From Lachnospiraceae bacterium (GTDB taxonomy: Bacteria > Bacillota > Clostridia > Lachnospirales > Lachnospiraceae): DNA of 63,641 nt. How positions within the stretch are numbered: position 1 is the stretch's first letter; every line of letters begins with the position of its first letter. The position numbers and the translations under genes were made by a program. Shown one piece after another: positions 27,122 through 34,665 of the stretch. The notes under the pieces are model-generated. The model did not search any database. It saw only the letters and a list, made by a program, of their open reading frames with translations, and was not told the DNA's origin. The DNA is taken from the NCBI GenBank assembly GCA_017619975.1, contig JAFZRH010000080.1:1-63641 (forward strand), in the 5' to 3' direction.

Positions 27122-28264
27122 ATGAAGAAGCAATATTCCGGCAAGATCCCCCTGCACATCCTGACTGCTTCGCTGCTCTGCGTCTTTGTGGCGGCGATGG
27201 TCGTCATTTTAGGCATCAATTTCCGCGGCATGCAGGAAGCGGAGCCGATCTACCCCGGCCCGGGCGTGACGGGAAAAGAGATGCTGAGCAAGTACTGCGC
27301 GAACCTGGAAGGTACGGCCGGCGATACCGAAATCTATATTTTAGACAGCGGCGTACCCGGCGCCAGTATGCTGGTCCTGGGCGGCACGCATCCGAACGAG
27401 CCCTCCGGCGTCATCTCGGCGATCTCGCTGATCGAGACGGTCAAGCCGGTGAGCGGCGTGCTCTACGTGATCCCGCGGGCGAACAATTCCGCCTTTACCT
27501 GCAACGACCCGCAGGAAGGCTCCCCGCAGCGCTTTACGATTCAGACGGCCGGCGGCGAACGCTGGTTCCGCTTCGGCTCCCGCGCGACGAATCCCATCGA
27601 CCAGTGGCCGGACAGCGAAGTGTACGTTCACGCTTCCTCGGGACAGACTCTTTCGGGCAGCGAGATCCGCAACTTAAACCGCGCCTATCCGGGCCGGGAA
27701 GACGGAACGCTGACCGAGCGCGTGGCCTACGGCATCACGCAGTTCATTAAACAGCATAACGTCACCATCACGGTAGACCTGCACGAAGCCTCGCCCGAAT
27801 ACACGACCGTCAACGCGATCGTGGCGCACGAAAGAGCGATGGATCTGGCGACGCTTTCGCTCTGGGAGCTGGAAGACTCCATGAAGATTTCCGTGGAAGC
27901 CTCCCCCAAGAACCTGCACGGCCTGACCCACCGCGAACTGGGCGACTACACGGATACGCTGGCGCTCTTGATGGAGACCGCGAACGCTTCGCAGGGCCGT
28001 CTGCACGGCACGGTGAGCGCAGAAATGGTCGTGAGCGGGCAGGATAAGTTCTACGTCCGGGCGGCCGGCTACGGCGCGCTGACCGTGGATTATCCGGAGA
28101 GCGGCATCGGGATGAACGAGCGCTGCGCCAGACACATCACGGCTTTAAACGAGTTCTGCAAGTCCTACGACGGACCGGCCGGCGTGATCGACCTGGGCGA
28201 TATGCCCACGTATAAGGAAATCTTAACAAACGGCATCGGCGCGTATCTGGCGTCCCCGAAGTAA
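27122..28264 (+). CDS. Membrane-anchored AstE/AspA-like zinc hydrolase, copy 2
   Basis: 380 residues. Signal anchor about residues 11-33. Zinc site LGGTHPNEPSG (His90, Glu93) and VDLHEASPEY (His221). TNPIDQWPDSEVY and EIRNLNRAYPG match copy 1, so the pair arose by duplication. The GLTHRELGDYTDTLALLMET segment near residue 275 may carry the catalytic general base region. Probably hydrolyses an extracellular acyl-amino acid or small peptide for the adjacent permease. Preceded by a GGGGAGAAG site. Confidence 0.85.
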   Translation: MKKQYSGKIPLHILTASLLCVFVAAMVVILGINFRGMQEAEPIYPGPGVTGKEMLSKYCANLEGTAGDTEIYILDSGVPGASMLVLGGTHPNEPSGVISAISLIETVKPVSGVLYVIPRANNSAFTCNDPQEGSPQRFTIQTAGGERWFRFGSRATNPIDQWPDSEVYVHASSGQTLSGSEIRNLNRAYPGREDGTLTERVAYGITQFIKQHNVTITVDLHEASPEYTTVNAIVAHERAMDLATLSLWELEDSMKISVEASPKNLHGLTHRELGDYTDTLALLMETANASQGRLHGTVSAEMVVSGQDKFYVRAAGYGALTVDYPESGIGMNERCARHITALNEFCKSYDGPAGVIDLGDMPTYKEILTNGIGAYLASPK

Positions 28265-28303
28265 TCGAACAAAGACGGCGCCGGCCCGGCCAAAAAGAGA
28301 TCT

Positions 28304-29278
28304 ATGAAAAAAACACTTCCGATTTTCCTGACATTTTTCCTGTTCCTGGCACTTGCCGCCTGCGGCCCGGTAAACGGGCCGCAGACGACGGCTGCCCCGG
28401 AACCGGCGGCTTCGGCCTCCGAAACGGAAGCGCCTGCCGGGACAACACCGGAGGAGACGCATCTTCAGCCGGAAGAGGGCTGGCAGGTCATCACCATCGA
28501 GGGCGTGGAAATGCTCTGGGACGGCTACAAGGTGAAGGAACCGGACATCCGTCTGGACATCGATTCCATGTGCTTTGCCGACTTCGGAGAGGATTTCTTT
28601 ACGGAGAGCTATCCGGTGGAGACGGAGCGCTATACGCTCTGTGAAGGCGAGATCATGGAGACCGAGGTGGTGCATATCAAGGCGGAAGTCCCCGGCCCTG
28701 TTCTGTATATCGTGGCCGGCGTGCACGGCGATGAGATCGCCGCCTGGTACGCGGGGCGCTTACTTCGAAGCGCAACGCTGAAAGCCGGAGAACTCTACAT
28801 AGTAGCGCCGGCCAACGCCAATGGGGCGAAAAACAGGACAAGGTATGTGACGGGAACGCAGGATATGAACCGCTCTTTCCCCGGCAGCCCGGACGGCAAC
28901 GAGGCGGAGCGCATCGCAAATGCCATCTACCGTGACATCGAGCGGGTGCAGCCGTTTTTGGTCTTTGACCTGCATGAAGCGATCGTCTATACGGAAGGCC
29001 GGGACTTTCTGGGCAGCAACCTGATCTACACGATCCTGGACAATATCGACGATCTGTTCTTCGATATGCTTTTTGCCACGCAGGACGGCGACCTGTGCTC
29101 CAATGCTTTTTCCAGCAACGGACCGGGACCGAAGGGCAGCATCAACAATACGGTCGCCAATGAACTCGGGATCCCCGTGATCACCGTGGAAACCTTCCGG
29201 GGCTTTCCGATCGAACGGCGGGTCAGCGATCAGCTGGCAATCGTTCAGTACGCGCTCGAATACGTGGAAATGCGTTAA
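28304..29278 (+). CDS. Lipoprotein AstE/AspA-family zinc hydrolase
   Basis: 324 residues. Lipobox LAAC (Cys20) and a Thr/Pro/Glu linker to about residue 55. Zinc ligands His141 and Glu144 in AGVHGDE, His224 in FDLHEA, and DMNRSFPGSPDGN with the substrate arginine between them, which is closer to classical succinylglutamate desuccinylase than the two copies upstream. This is the third such enzyme in 5.5 kb but uses a lipid anchor instead of a signal anchor. It closes the envelope amino-acid locus. It might have a different acyl specificity. Confidence 0.85.
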   Translation: MKKTLPIFLTFFLFLALAACGPVNGPQTTAAPEPAASASETEAPAGTTPEETHLQPEEGWQVITIEGVEMLWDGYKVKEPDIRLDIDSMCFADFGEDFFTESYPVETERYTLCEGEIMETEVVHIKAEVPGPVLYIVAGVHGDEIAAWYAGRLLRSATLKAGELYIVAPANANGAKNRTRYVTGTQDMNRSFPGSPDGNEAERIANAIYRDIERVQPFLVFDLHEAIVYTEGRDFLGSNLIYTILDNIDDLFFDMLFATQDGDLCSNAFSSNGPGPKGSINNTVANELGIPVITVETFRGFPIERRVSDQLAIVQYALEYVEMR

Positions 29279-29320
29279 ACGGCGGAAGCGGATGCGTATT
29301 TCCTTGAGGGAGAAAGAACT

Positions 29321-29704
29321 ATGACAAAGCAAAATAAAGAAAAGGTGCTGGCCGGCTTTCAGGCGCTGGCTGCCGATCTGAAGATCGATGAACTGCCCGA
29401 AGCGATGCTGGAAAAAGGCCGCGCGCTGCCTTACTACCGGCAGGCGGTATCGGAAAAGGATGCCGAGCGGGCCTTCCTCGCGCTGTACAACGCCTACGGC
29501 ATGCTGCTGGGCTTTCGGGCGGGGCTGACGGCCATGGCGGAAGATCTGAAAGCCGAGCCCCGTCTGGTACGCAGCATTCTGGCGCGCCTGCGCCGGGAGG
29601 AAGGCGATGCCGAAAACACGGAAGAAATCGGTCCGCGGCCGACGGCCGAGCAGCTGGAGATCCTAAAGAGCGGACTGCGCAGGAGATTTTTGACGCAAAT
29701 ATGA
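29321..29704 (+). CDS. Small helical protein overlapping cysE, function unknown
   Basis: 127 residues, soluble, mostly helical and charged (many Ala, Leu, Glu, Arg), no cysteine. The stop overlaps the cysE start by four bases (ATGA), so the two are translationally coupled and probably act together. GAGGGAGAAAG precedes the ATG. I do not recognise a family; a regulator or partner of serine acetyltransferase is an inference from the overlap only. Confidence 0.7.
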   Translation: MTKQNKEKVLAGFQALAADLKIDELPEAMLEKGRALPYYRQAVSEKDAERAFLALYNAYGMLLGFRAGLTAMAEDLKAEPRLVRSILARLRREEGDAENTEEIGPRPTAEQLEILKSGLRRRFLTQI

Positions 29705-30507
29705 AAGAAGACTACTTAAAACAGCTGCGGCAGAACCGCAAGGAAGAAGGCAGGGGCTTTGAGGCGGCGGACCGCGAGGCATCGATCCGCATCTTAAAAG
29801 CCCTGCTGGCCCTGCTGTATCCGGGCTATTTTTCCGCGGAAGGCAGAAAAGAACGCGAAAACCTGGCATATCTGGAAGAAACGCTCCCGGGCATCATCCG
29901 GGCCGCATACGAGATGGCCGGCGAGAGCTGCCCCGATCCGGAAGAGACCGCGCAGACCTATCTTGCCGGTCTGCCGGATCTGCTTGCCCGGCTGGAAAAG
30001 GACGTGGAAGCAATCTATGAAGGCGATCCGGCGGCACGCTCCCGGGAGGAGATCGTGCTCTGCTATCCAGGCTTTTACGCCATCGCGATCTTCCGCCTGG
30101 CGCACGCTTTTTATACGCTGCGCGTGCCGCTTCTGCCGCGCATCATGACGGAGTACGCGCACGCGAAGACCGGGATCGATATTCATCCCGGCGCCGAGAT
30201 CGGCGACTATTTCTGCATCGACCACGGGACCGGCATCGTCATCGGAGAGACGGCGGTGATCGGAGAGCACGTCAAGCTGTATCAGGGCGTGACCATCGGC
30301 GCGCGCAGCTTCGAGAAGGATGAAAACGGCAACCCGGTCAAGGGCGGCCGGCGTCACCCGACCATCGGGGACCGCGTGGTGATCTACGCGAACGCGACGA
30401 TCCTCGGCGGGGATACCGTGATCGGCGAAGGCGCGGTGATCGGGTCCAGTGCATGGATCATCCGCTCCGTGGAGGCCGGCCGGCGCGTCAGCCAGCCGGA
30501 AAGATGA
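29701..30507 (+). CDS. cysE: Serine O-acetyltransferase
   Basis: 268 residues. An N-terminal helical domain (1-125) precedes left-handed beta-helix hexapeptides: TGIDIHPGAEIGDYFCIDHG, TGIVIGETAVIGEHVKLYQ, then VTIGARSF and RRHPTIGDRVVIYANATI. The catalytic histidines lie in IDHGTG and RRHPTIG. It makes O-acetylserine from serine and acetyl-CoA, the acceptor for the cysteine synthase encoded at 32944. Overlaps the preceding small gene and is followed at once by a palindromic repeat element rather than a simple terminator. Confidence 0.93.
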   Translation: MKEDYLKQLRQNRKEEGRGFEAADREASIRILKALLALLYPGYFSAEGRKERENLAYLEETLPGIIRAAYEMAGESCPDPEETAQTYLAGLPDLLARLEKDVEAIYEGDPAARSREEIVLCYPGFYAIAIFRLAHAFYTLRVPLLPRIMTEYAHAKTGIDIHPGAEIGDYFCIDHGTGIVIGETAVIGEHVKLYQGVTIGARSFEKDENGNPVKGGRRHPTIGDRVVIYANATILGGDTVIGEGAVIGSSAWIIRSVEAGRRVSQPER

Positions 30508-30517
30508 AAGAAGCCGC

Positions 30518-30731
30518 ATCAAAAACGCTGCGCGATACGCCTGCATAAACTTTCCCGTAACGCACGCCCCGCTTTGTGAGCCCCGCGAATTCGCCCCTTG
30601 AGGAGACCTGACAATATCCTTTTCCATTCAGGAAGGTCTCCGAAGCGGGCAATTCGCGGGGCTTCCGAAGCGGGGCACGCAATTCTGTAAAGATTTATCG
30701 TGACAGCGACGCATCGTGCAGCGTTTTGGAT
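30518..30731. repeat. Palindromic intergenic element, copy A (214 bp)
   Basis: Ends are a 19-bp imperfect inverted repeat: ATCAAAAACGCTGCGCGAT (30518-30536) against the complement at 30713-30731, two mismatches. Inside, a GCCCCGCTT/AAGCGGGGC arm pair and a GAATTCG/CAATTCG arm frame a 40-bp core hairpin (30602-30641) of GGAGACCT...AGGTCTCC. The core loop contains TGACAATATCCTTTTCCATT. The loop is asymmetric and reappears in copy D at 58769-58807, so the element is a dispersed family. It occupies almost the whole gap between cysE and the Rrf2 gene and could also act as a bidirectional terminator. Confidence 0.85.
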
Positions 30732-30741
30732 CGGATGAGAG

Positions 30742-31146
30742 TTATTTCCCGGGCAAAAGGTCGCTGAGGCGCTTGCCGTAGAAAAAGTCGTGCGTCAGGC
30801 GGTCGTATTCGGTCCAGAGCGGCAGCGTTTCGCAGGCGCCGGCCCGCGGACAGGAAGCCGCATCCGGCGCGAGGCAGGCGACGGGAGCGAGCGGCCCCTC
30901 GGTCCGCTCCAGGATTTCGCCCACACTGATCTCATCCGGCCGCCGCGTCAGCTGATAGCCGCCGCCTTTGCCACTGGCGCCGCTTACCAGACCCGCCGAA
31001 ACCAGATCCTTCACGATGATTTCCAGATATTTTTTCGAGATTTCCTGCCGGGCAGCGATATCCTTCAACGGGATTAAGCGGCCCGCTTCATTTTCCGCCA
31101 GATCCAGCATCACGCGGATCGCGTAGCGTCCTCTTGTCGAGATCAT
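30742..31146 (-). CDS. Rrf2-family regulator, IscR-like with Fe-S cysteines
   Basis: 134 residues. Winged helix-turn-helix with STRGRYAIRVMLDLAEN, EISKKYLEIIVKDL and GKGGGYQLTRRP. Three cysteines (CLAPDAASC and AGAC, about residues 93-106) match the [2Fe-2S] ligands of IscR-type members. The start at 31146 follows GGGAGG; an upstream in-frame start has no such site. It is divergent from nifS-nifU-cysK with operator-like repeats in the shared promoter region, so it probably senses Fe-S or cysteine status and controls that operon and itself. Confidence 0.93.
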   Translation of the reverse strand: MISTRGRYAIRVMLDLAENEAGRLIPLKDIAARQEISKKYLEIIVKDLVSAGLVSGASGKGGGYQLTRRPDEISVGEILERTEGPLAPVACLAPDAASCPRAGACETLPLWTEYDRLTHDFFYGKRLSDLLPGK

Positions 31147-31177
31147 GATGAAGCCTCCCGATTCTCTTGTTTCCCCT

Positions 31178-31255
31178 ATTATACAGTAGGTAAGTAGGCA
31201 AATCAAGCGGAAAACGCAAAAACCTATTGACAAAGTAGGTAAATAACGCTATAGT
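31178..31255. promoter_or_regulatory. Divergent promoters and operator of Rrf2 / nifS
   Basis: Plus strand: TTGACA (31227-31232), 17 bases, TATAGT (31250-31255), for nifS. Minus strand: TTGATT (31206-31201), 17 bases, TATAAT (31183-31178), for the regulator. The half-sites ACCTA and TAGGT flank the plus -35 (31223-31240), and AGTAGGTAAGTAGG lies in the minus spacer (31185-31198). One bound Rrf2 protein could repress both directions. Confidence 0.8.
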
Positions 31256-31290
31256 AAAAACGGTTGAGAGAAGGAAAGGAGAAAAACCTT

Positions 31291-32475
31291 ATGATCTATG
31301 CCGATAACGCCGCCACCACGAAGATGAGCGAAGCGGCTGTCCATACCATGACGACCCTTCTGCAGGAGGTCTGGGGGAATCCCTCCAGCCTCTACGTCCA
31401 CGGCCAGAAAGCGAAAGAGGTCCTGGAACAGGCGCGGGAGGAGATCGCGGCCGTGATCGGCGCGTCCCCGCGGGAGATCACCTTTACTTCCGGCGGCAGT
31501 GAGGCGGACAATCAGGCCATCCGCTCGGTCGCGGAATGGGGGCGCCTGAAGGGGAAAATGCATATTATTTCCACCGCCTTTGAGCATCACGCCGTCCTGC
31601 ACACACTGAACAGGCTGAAACGGGAAGGCTTTGAGATCACCCTGCTGGACGTGCATGAAAACGGGCTGATCCGGCCGGCCGAAGTTGAAGCCGCCATCCG
31701 TGAGGATACCTGCCTGGTCACGGTCATGACTGCCAACAACGAGATCGGAACCGTCCAGCCCATCCGTGAGATCGGCGCCGTCTGCCGGGCAAAGAAAGTC
31801 TTTTTCCACACGGACGCCGTGCAGGCCGTGGGTCACATCCCGTTAAACGTCGCGGACGACAACATCGACATGCTTTCGGCCTCCGCCCACAAGTTCCACG
31901 GCCCGAAGGGCGTCGGCTTCCTCTATGTGAGGAAGGGTGTCCCTCTCTTTAACCTGATCGAAGGCGGCGCGCAGGAAAGAGGCAAACGGGCCGGTACGGA
32001 AAATGTTCCGGGCATCGCCGCGATGGCGACGGCCCTGAAGGAAGCCGATGCGAAGCGTGAAACAAATGCCGCGTATCTGACAAAACTGCGCGACCGTCTG
32101 ATCCGGGGCCTTTTGGAGATCCCGCATTCGGCCTTAAACGGGGACGCGGCGTGCCGGCTGCCCGGCAACGTCAACTTCTGTTTTGAAGGGATCGAGGGCG
32201 AATCGCTCCTGCTTCTTTTGGACGATAAAGGCATTCAGGCTTCTTCCGGCAGTGCCTGTACCTCGGGTTCCCTGGATCCGAGCCACGTGCTTCTGGCGAT
32301 CGGCCGGGTGCATGACGTGGCGCACGGCTCGCTGCGCCTTTCGCTCGGCGAGGACCTGAGCGAGGAAGATATCGATTACATCATCCGCTCGGTGAAGGAG
32401 GTCGTGGCGTATCTGCGCGGCTTCTCCCCCATCTGGCGGGATCTGATGGCCGGCAAAAAACAGTTCATCCTGTAG
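31291..32475 (+). CDS. nifS: Cysteine desulfurase
   Basis: 394 residues. PLP-dependent release of sulfur from cysteine for Fe-S assembly. YADNAATTKMSEAAV at the N-terminus, PLP lysine in SASAHKFHGPKGVGFLY (about 200), HTDAVQAVGH, and the catalytic cysteine in SSGSACTSGS (about 325). ATG at 31291 follows AAGGAG. It heads an operon with the NifU-like scaffold and cysteine synthase, under the divergent Rrf2 promoter. Confidence 0.95.
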   Translation: MIYADNAATTKMSEAAVHTMTTLLQEVWGNPSSLYVHGQKAKEVLEQAREEIAAVIGASPREITFTSGGSEADNQAIRSVAEWGRLKGKMHIISTAFEHHAVLHTLNRLKREGFEITLLDVHENGLIRPAEVEAAIREDTCLVTVMTANNEIGTVQPIREIGAVCRAKKVFFHTDAVQAVGHIPLNVADDNIDMLSASAHKFHGPKGVGFLYVRKGVPLFNLIEGGAQERGKRAGTENVPGIAAMATALKEADAKRETNAAYLTKLRDRLIRGLLEIPHSALNGDAACRLPGNVNFCFEGIEGESLLLLLDDKGIQASSGSACTSGSLDPSHVLLAIGRVHDVAHGSLRLSLGEDLSEEDIDYIIRSVKEVVAYLRGFSPIWRDLMAGKKQFIL

Positions 32476-32515
32476 CAGCGGGATAGAACAAAGCAGATTT
32501 CAGGAGGAAAAGAAC

Positions 32516-32902
32516 ATGGCATTATACAGTGAAAAAGTGATGGATCATTTCCGCAATCCGCGCAACGTCGGCGTGATCGAGGACGCGAACGGCATCGGCG
32601 AGGTCGGCAACGCGAAATGCGGCGACATCATGAAGATGTATCTGAAAATAGAGGACGATATTGTGAGGGACGTCAAATTCGAGACTTTCGGCTGCGGCAG
32701 CGCGATCGCGTCCAGCTCCATGGCGACGGAGCTGATCAAGGGGCAGCCGGTCAGCGAGGTGAAAAAGCTGACGAATCAGGCGGTCGCGGAAGCGCTGGAC
32801 GGCCTGCCCGACTACAAGATGCACTGTTCGGTGCTGGCAGAGGAGGCGATCCATTCCGCCCTTGAGGATTATCAGAAACGGACTGGGAAAAGCATAGACT
32901 GA
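32516..32902 (+). CDS. nifU: NifU/IscU-type Fe-S scaffold protein
   Basis: 128 residues, N-terminal scaffold domain only. Ligand cysteines in GNAKCGDIMK, FGCGSAIASS and KMHCSVLAEEAI, with the DHFRNPRNVG start. Receives sulfur from the desulfurase 41 bases upstream and builds [Fe-S] clusters for transfer. AGGAGG precedes the ATG. Confidence 0.96.
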   Translation: MALYSEKVMDHFRNPRNVGVIEDANGIGEVGNAKCGDIMKMYLKIEDDIVRDVKFETFGCGSAIASSSMATELIKGQPVSEVKKLTNQAVAEALDGLPDYKMHCSVLAEEAIHSALEDYQKRTGKSID

Positions 32903-32943
32903 AACGGCAGAACCGAAAGAAATAAAAGGAAAGAGGAAACACC

Positions 32944-33879
32944 ATGCCGCGAATCTACAAAGGAATCACAGAACTGATCGGCGCAACGCCGCTGATGGAA
33001 GTCACGAACATTGAAAAAGCGCTGGACTTAAAGGCCAGGCTTCTGGTAAAGCTGGAATATTTCAATCCGGCGGGAAGCGTCAAGGACCGCATCGCAAAAG
33101 CGATGATCGAAGACGCGGAGGCGAAGGGACTCTTGACGGAAGGCTCCGTGATCATCGAGCCGACGAGCGGCAATACCGGGATCGGTCTCGCGGCCATTGC
33201 GGCGGCAAAGGGCTACCGCATCATTTTAACCATGCCGGAGACCATGAGCGTGGAGCGGCGGAACATCCTGAAAGCCTACGGCGCGGAGATCGTCCTGACC
33301 GAAGGCGCGAAAGGCATGAAAGGCGCCATTGCGAAGGCGAAGGAACTGGCGGAAACGATTCCCGGCAGCTTCATCCCGGGACAGTTTGACAATCCCGCCA
33401 ATCCCGCGGCCCACAAGGCTTCGACGGGGCCGGAGATCTGGGCCGATACCGACGGCGCGGTGGATCTTTTCGTGGCCGGCGTCGGAACCGGCGGAACGCT
33501 TAGCGGCGTGGGAGAATATCTGAAATCGCAGAAGGCGTCTGTGAAGATCGTGGCGGTCGAGCCTTCGGACTCGCCGGTGCTTTCCGAAGGGCGGGCCGGC
33601 GCACATAAAATTCAGGGCATCGGAGCGGGCTTCGTTCCGGCTGTCCTGAATACAAAAATCTATGATGAGATCTTCCCGGTCGAGGGCGGGGACGCGTTTG
33701 CGGCCGCCAGGCTTCTGGCGCACCGGGAAGGCATTTCCGTGGGTATTTCCTCCGGCGCGGCCCTGCACGCCGCCATAGAACTGGCAAAGCGGCCGGAAAA
33801 CAAAGGAAAGACCGTCGTCGCTCTGCTGCCGGATTCCGGCGACCGTTATTATTCCACGCCGCTGTTTACGGAAGGCTGA
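32944..33879 (+). CDS. cysK: Cysteine synthase (O-acetylserine sulfhydrylase)
   Basis: 311 residues. PLP lysine in NPAGSVKDRIAK (about residue 43), TSGNTGIGLA phosphate loop, and GVGTGGTLSGVGEYLK. Converts O-acetylserine (made by the CysE homologue at 29701) and sulfide into cysteine, the substrate of the NifS homologue just upstream, so the local genes form a cysteine-to-Fe-S line. Start preceded by AAAGGAAAGAGG. The 85 bases to the convergent kdpE hold no clear hairpin. Confidence 0.96.
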   Translation: MPRIYKGITELIGATPLMEVTNIEKALDLKARLLVKLEYFNPAGSVKDRIAKAMIEDAEAKGLLTEGSVIIEPTSGNTGIGLAAIAAAKGYRIILTMPETMSVERRNILKAYGAEIVLTEGAKGMKGAIAKAKELAETIPGSFIPGQFDNPANPAAHKASTGPEIWADTDGAVDLFVAGVGTGGTLSGVGEYLKSQKASVKIVAVEPSDSPVLSEGRAGAHKIQGIGAGFVPAVLNTKIYDEIFPVEGGDAFAAARLLAHREGISVGISSGAALHAAIELAKRPENKGKTVVALLPDSGDRYYSTPLFTEG

Positions 33880-33963
33880 CGGCAAAGCCGCGCGGCGGCA
33901 GAAGAGAATCCGAAGAGTATAAAAGAACCCGAACCGTCCCGCCGGAGGAGGAAGCAATCCGAT

Positions 33964-34665
33964 CTAATCGATCTTCATCATCCGGTATCCGATCCCGATA
34001 TGGGTCTGGATATACTTGGGAGAATCCGGCGAGGGTTCTATTTTTTTGCGCAGCGTGGTCATAAAGACCCGGAGGGAGGCGATATCGTTCTCCCAGTTCC
34101 GGCCCCAGATATTCTGCGTGATATAGGTGTGCGTGAGGACCTTCCCGGTGTTTTTGGCCAGCAGGCAGAGCAGACGGTATTCCATGGAGGTCAGCTTCAG
34201 TTCTTCTCCCTCCAGCCAGGCCATGCCGGCGGCGTAATCGATGCGCAGTTTTCCGTTCGTGTACACGGACCGGTCCGCGCTTTTCTCGCTGTTCATCAGG
34301 CTCAGCCGCCGCAGCGTGACCCGAAGGCGCGCCAGCAGCTCCTCCACCGAAAACGGCTTGGTCAGATAATCGTCCGCGCCCGCGTCCAGGGCTTCGATCT
34401 TGTCCGCATCATCACTCCGGGCGCTGATCACGATGATCGGCATATTGGACCAGCTCCTTATCTGGCGGATCACGTCGATGCCGTCCATGTCCGGCAGTCC
34501 CAGATCCAGAAAGAGAACGTCCGGATTGTGGGAGGACGCCATCAGAACGGCCTCGGCCCCGTTTTTCGCGGTCAGGTATTTATAGTCATGCGTTTTCAGC
34601 GTCGTAACGATCAGGTTGCGGACAGGGGCATCGTCCTCTGTCACCAGAACAACGGGACTATTCAT
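33964..34665 (-). CDS. kdpE: KdpE-type response regulator
   Basis: 233 residues. Receiver domain: VTEDDAPVRN, Asp in VLFLDLGLPDMDG, ISARSD and DDYLTKPFSVEEL. OmpR-type DNA-binding domain with LTSMEYRLLCLLAKNTGKVLTH, typical of KdpE. The ATG overlaps the KdpD stop by eight bases. Distal gene of the potassium operon; likely regulates ktrBA or transporters elsewhere, since kdpFABC is not in the window. Confidence 0.93.
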   Translation of the reverse strand: MNSPVVLVTEDDAPVRNLIVTTLKTHDYKYLTAKNGAEAVLMASSHNPDVLFLDLGLPDMDGIDVIRQIRSWSNMPIIVISARSDDADKIEALDAGADDYLTKPFSVEELLARLRVTLRRLSLMNSEKSADRSVYTNGKLRIDYAAGMAWLEGEELKLTSMEYRLLCLLAKNTGKVLTHTYITQNIWGRNWENDIASLRVFMTTLRKKIEPSPDSPKYIQTHIGIGYRMMKID

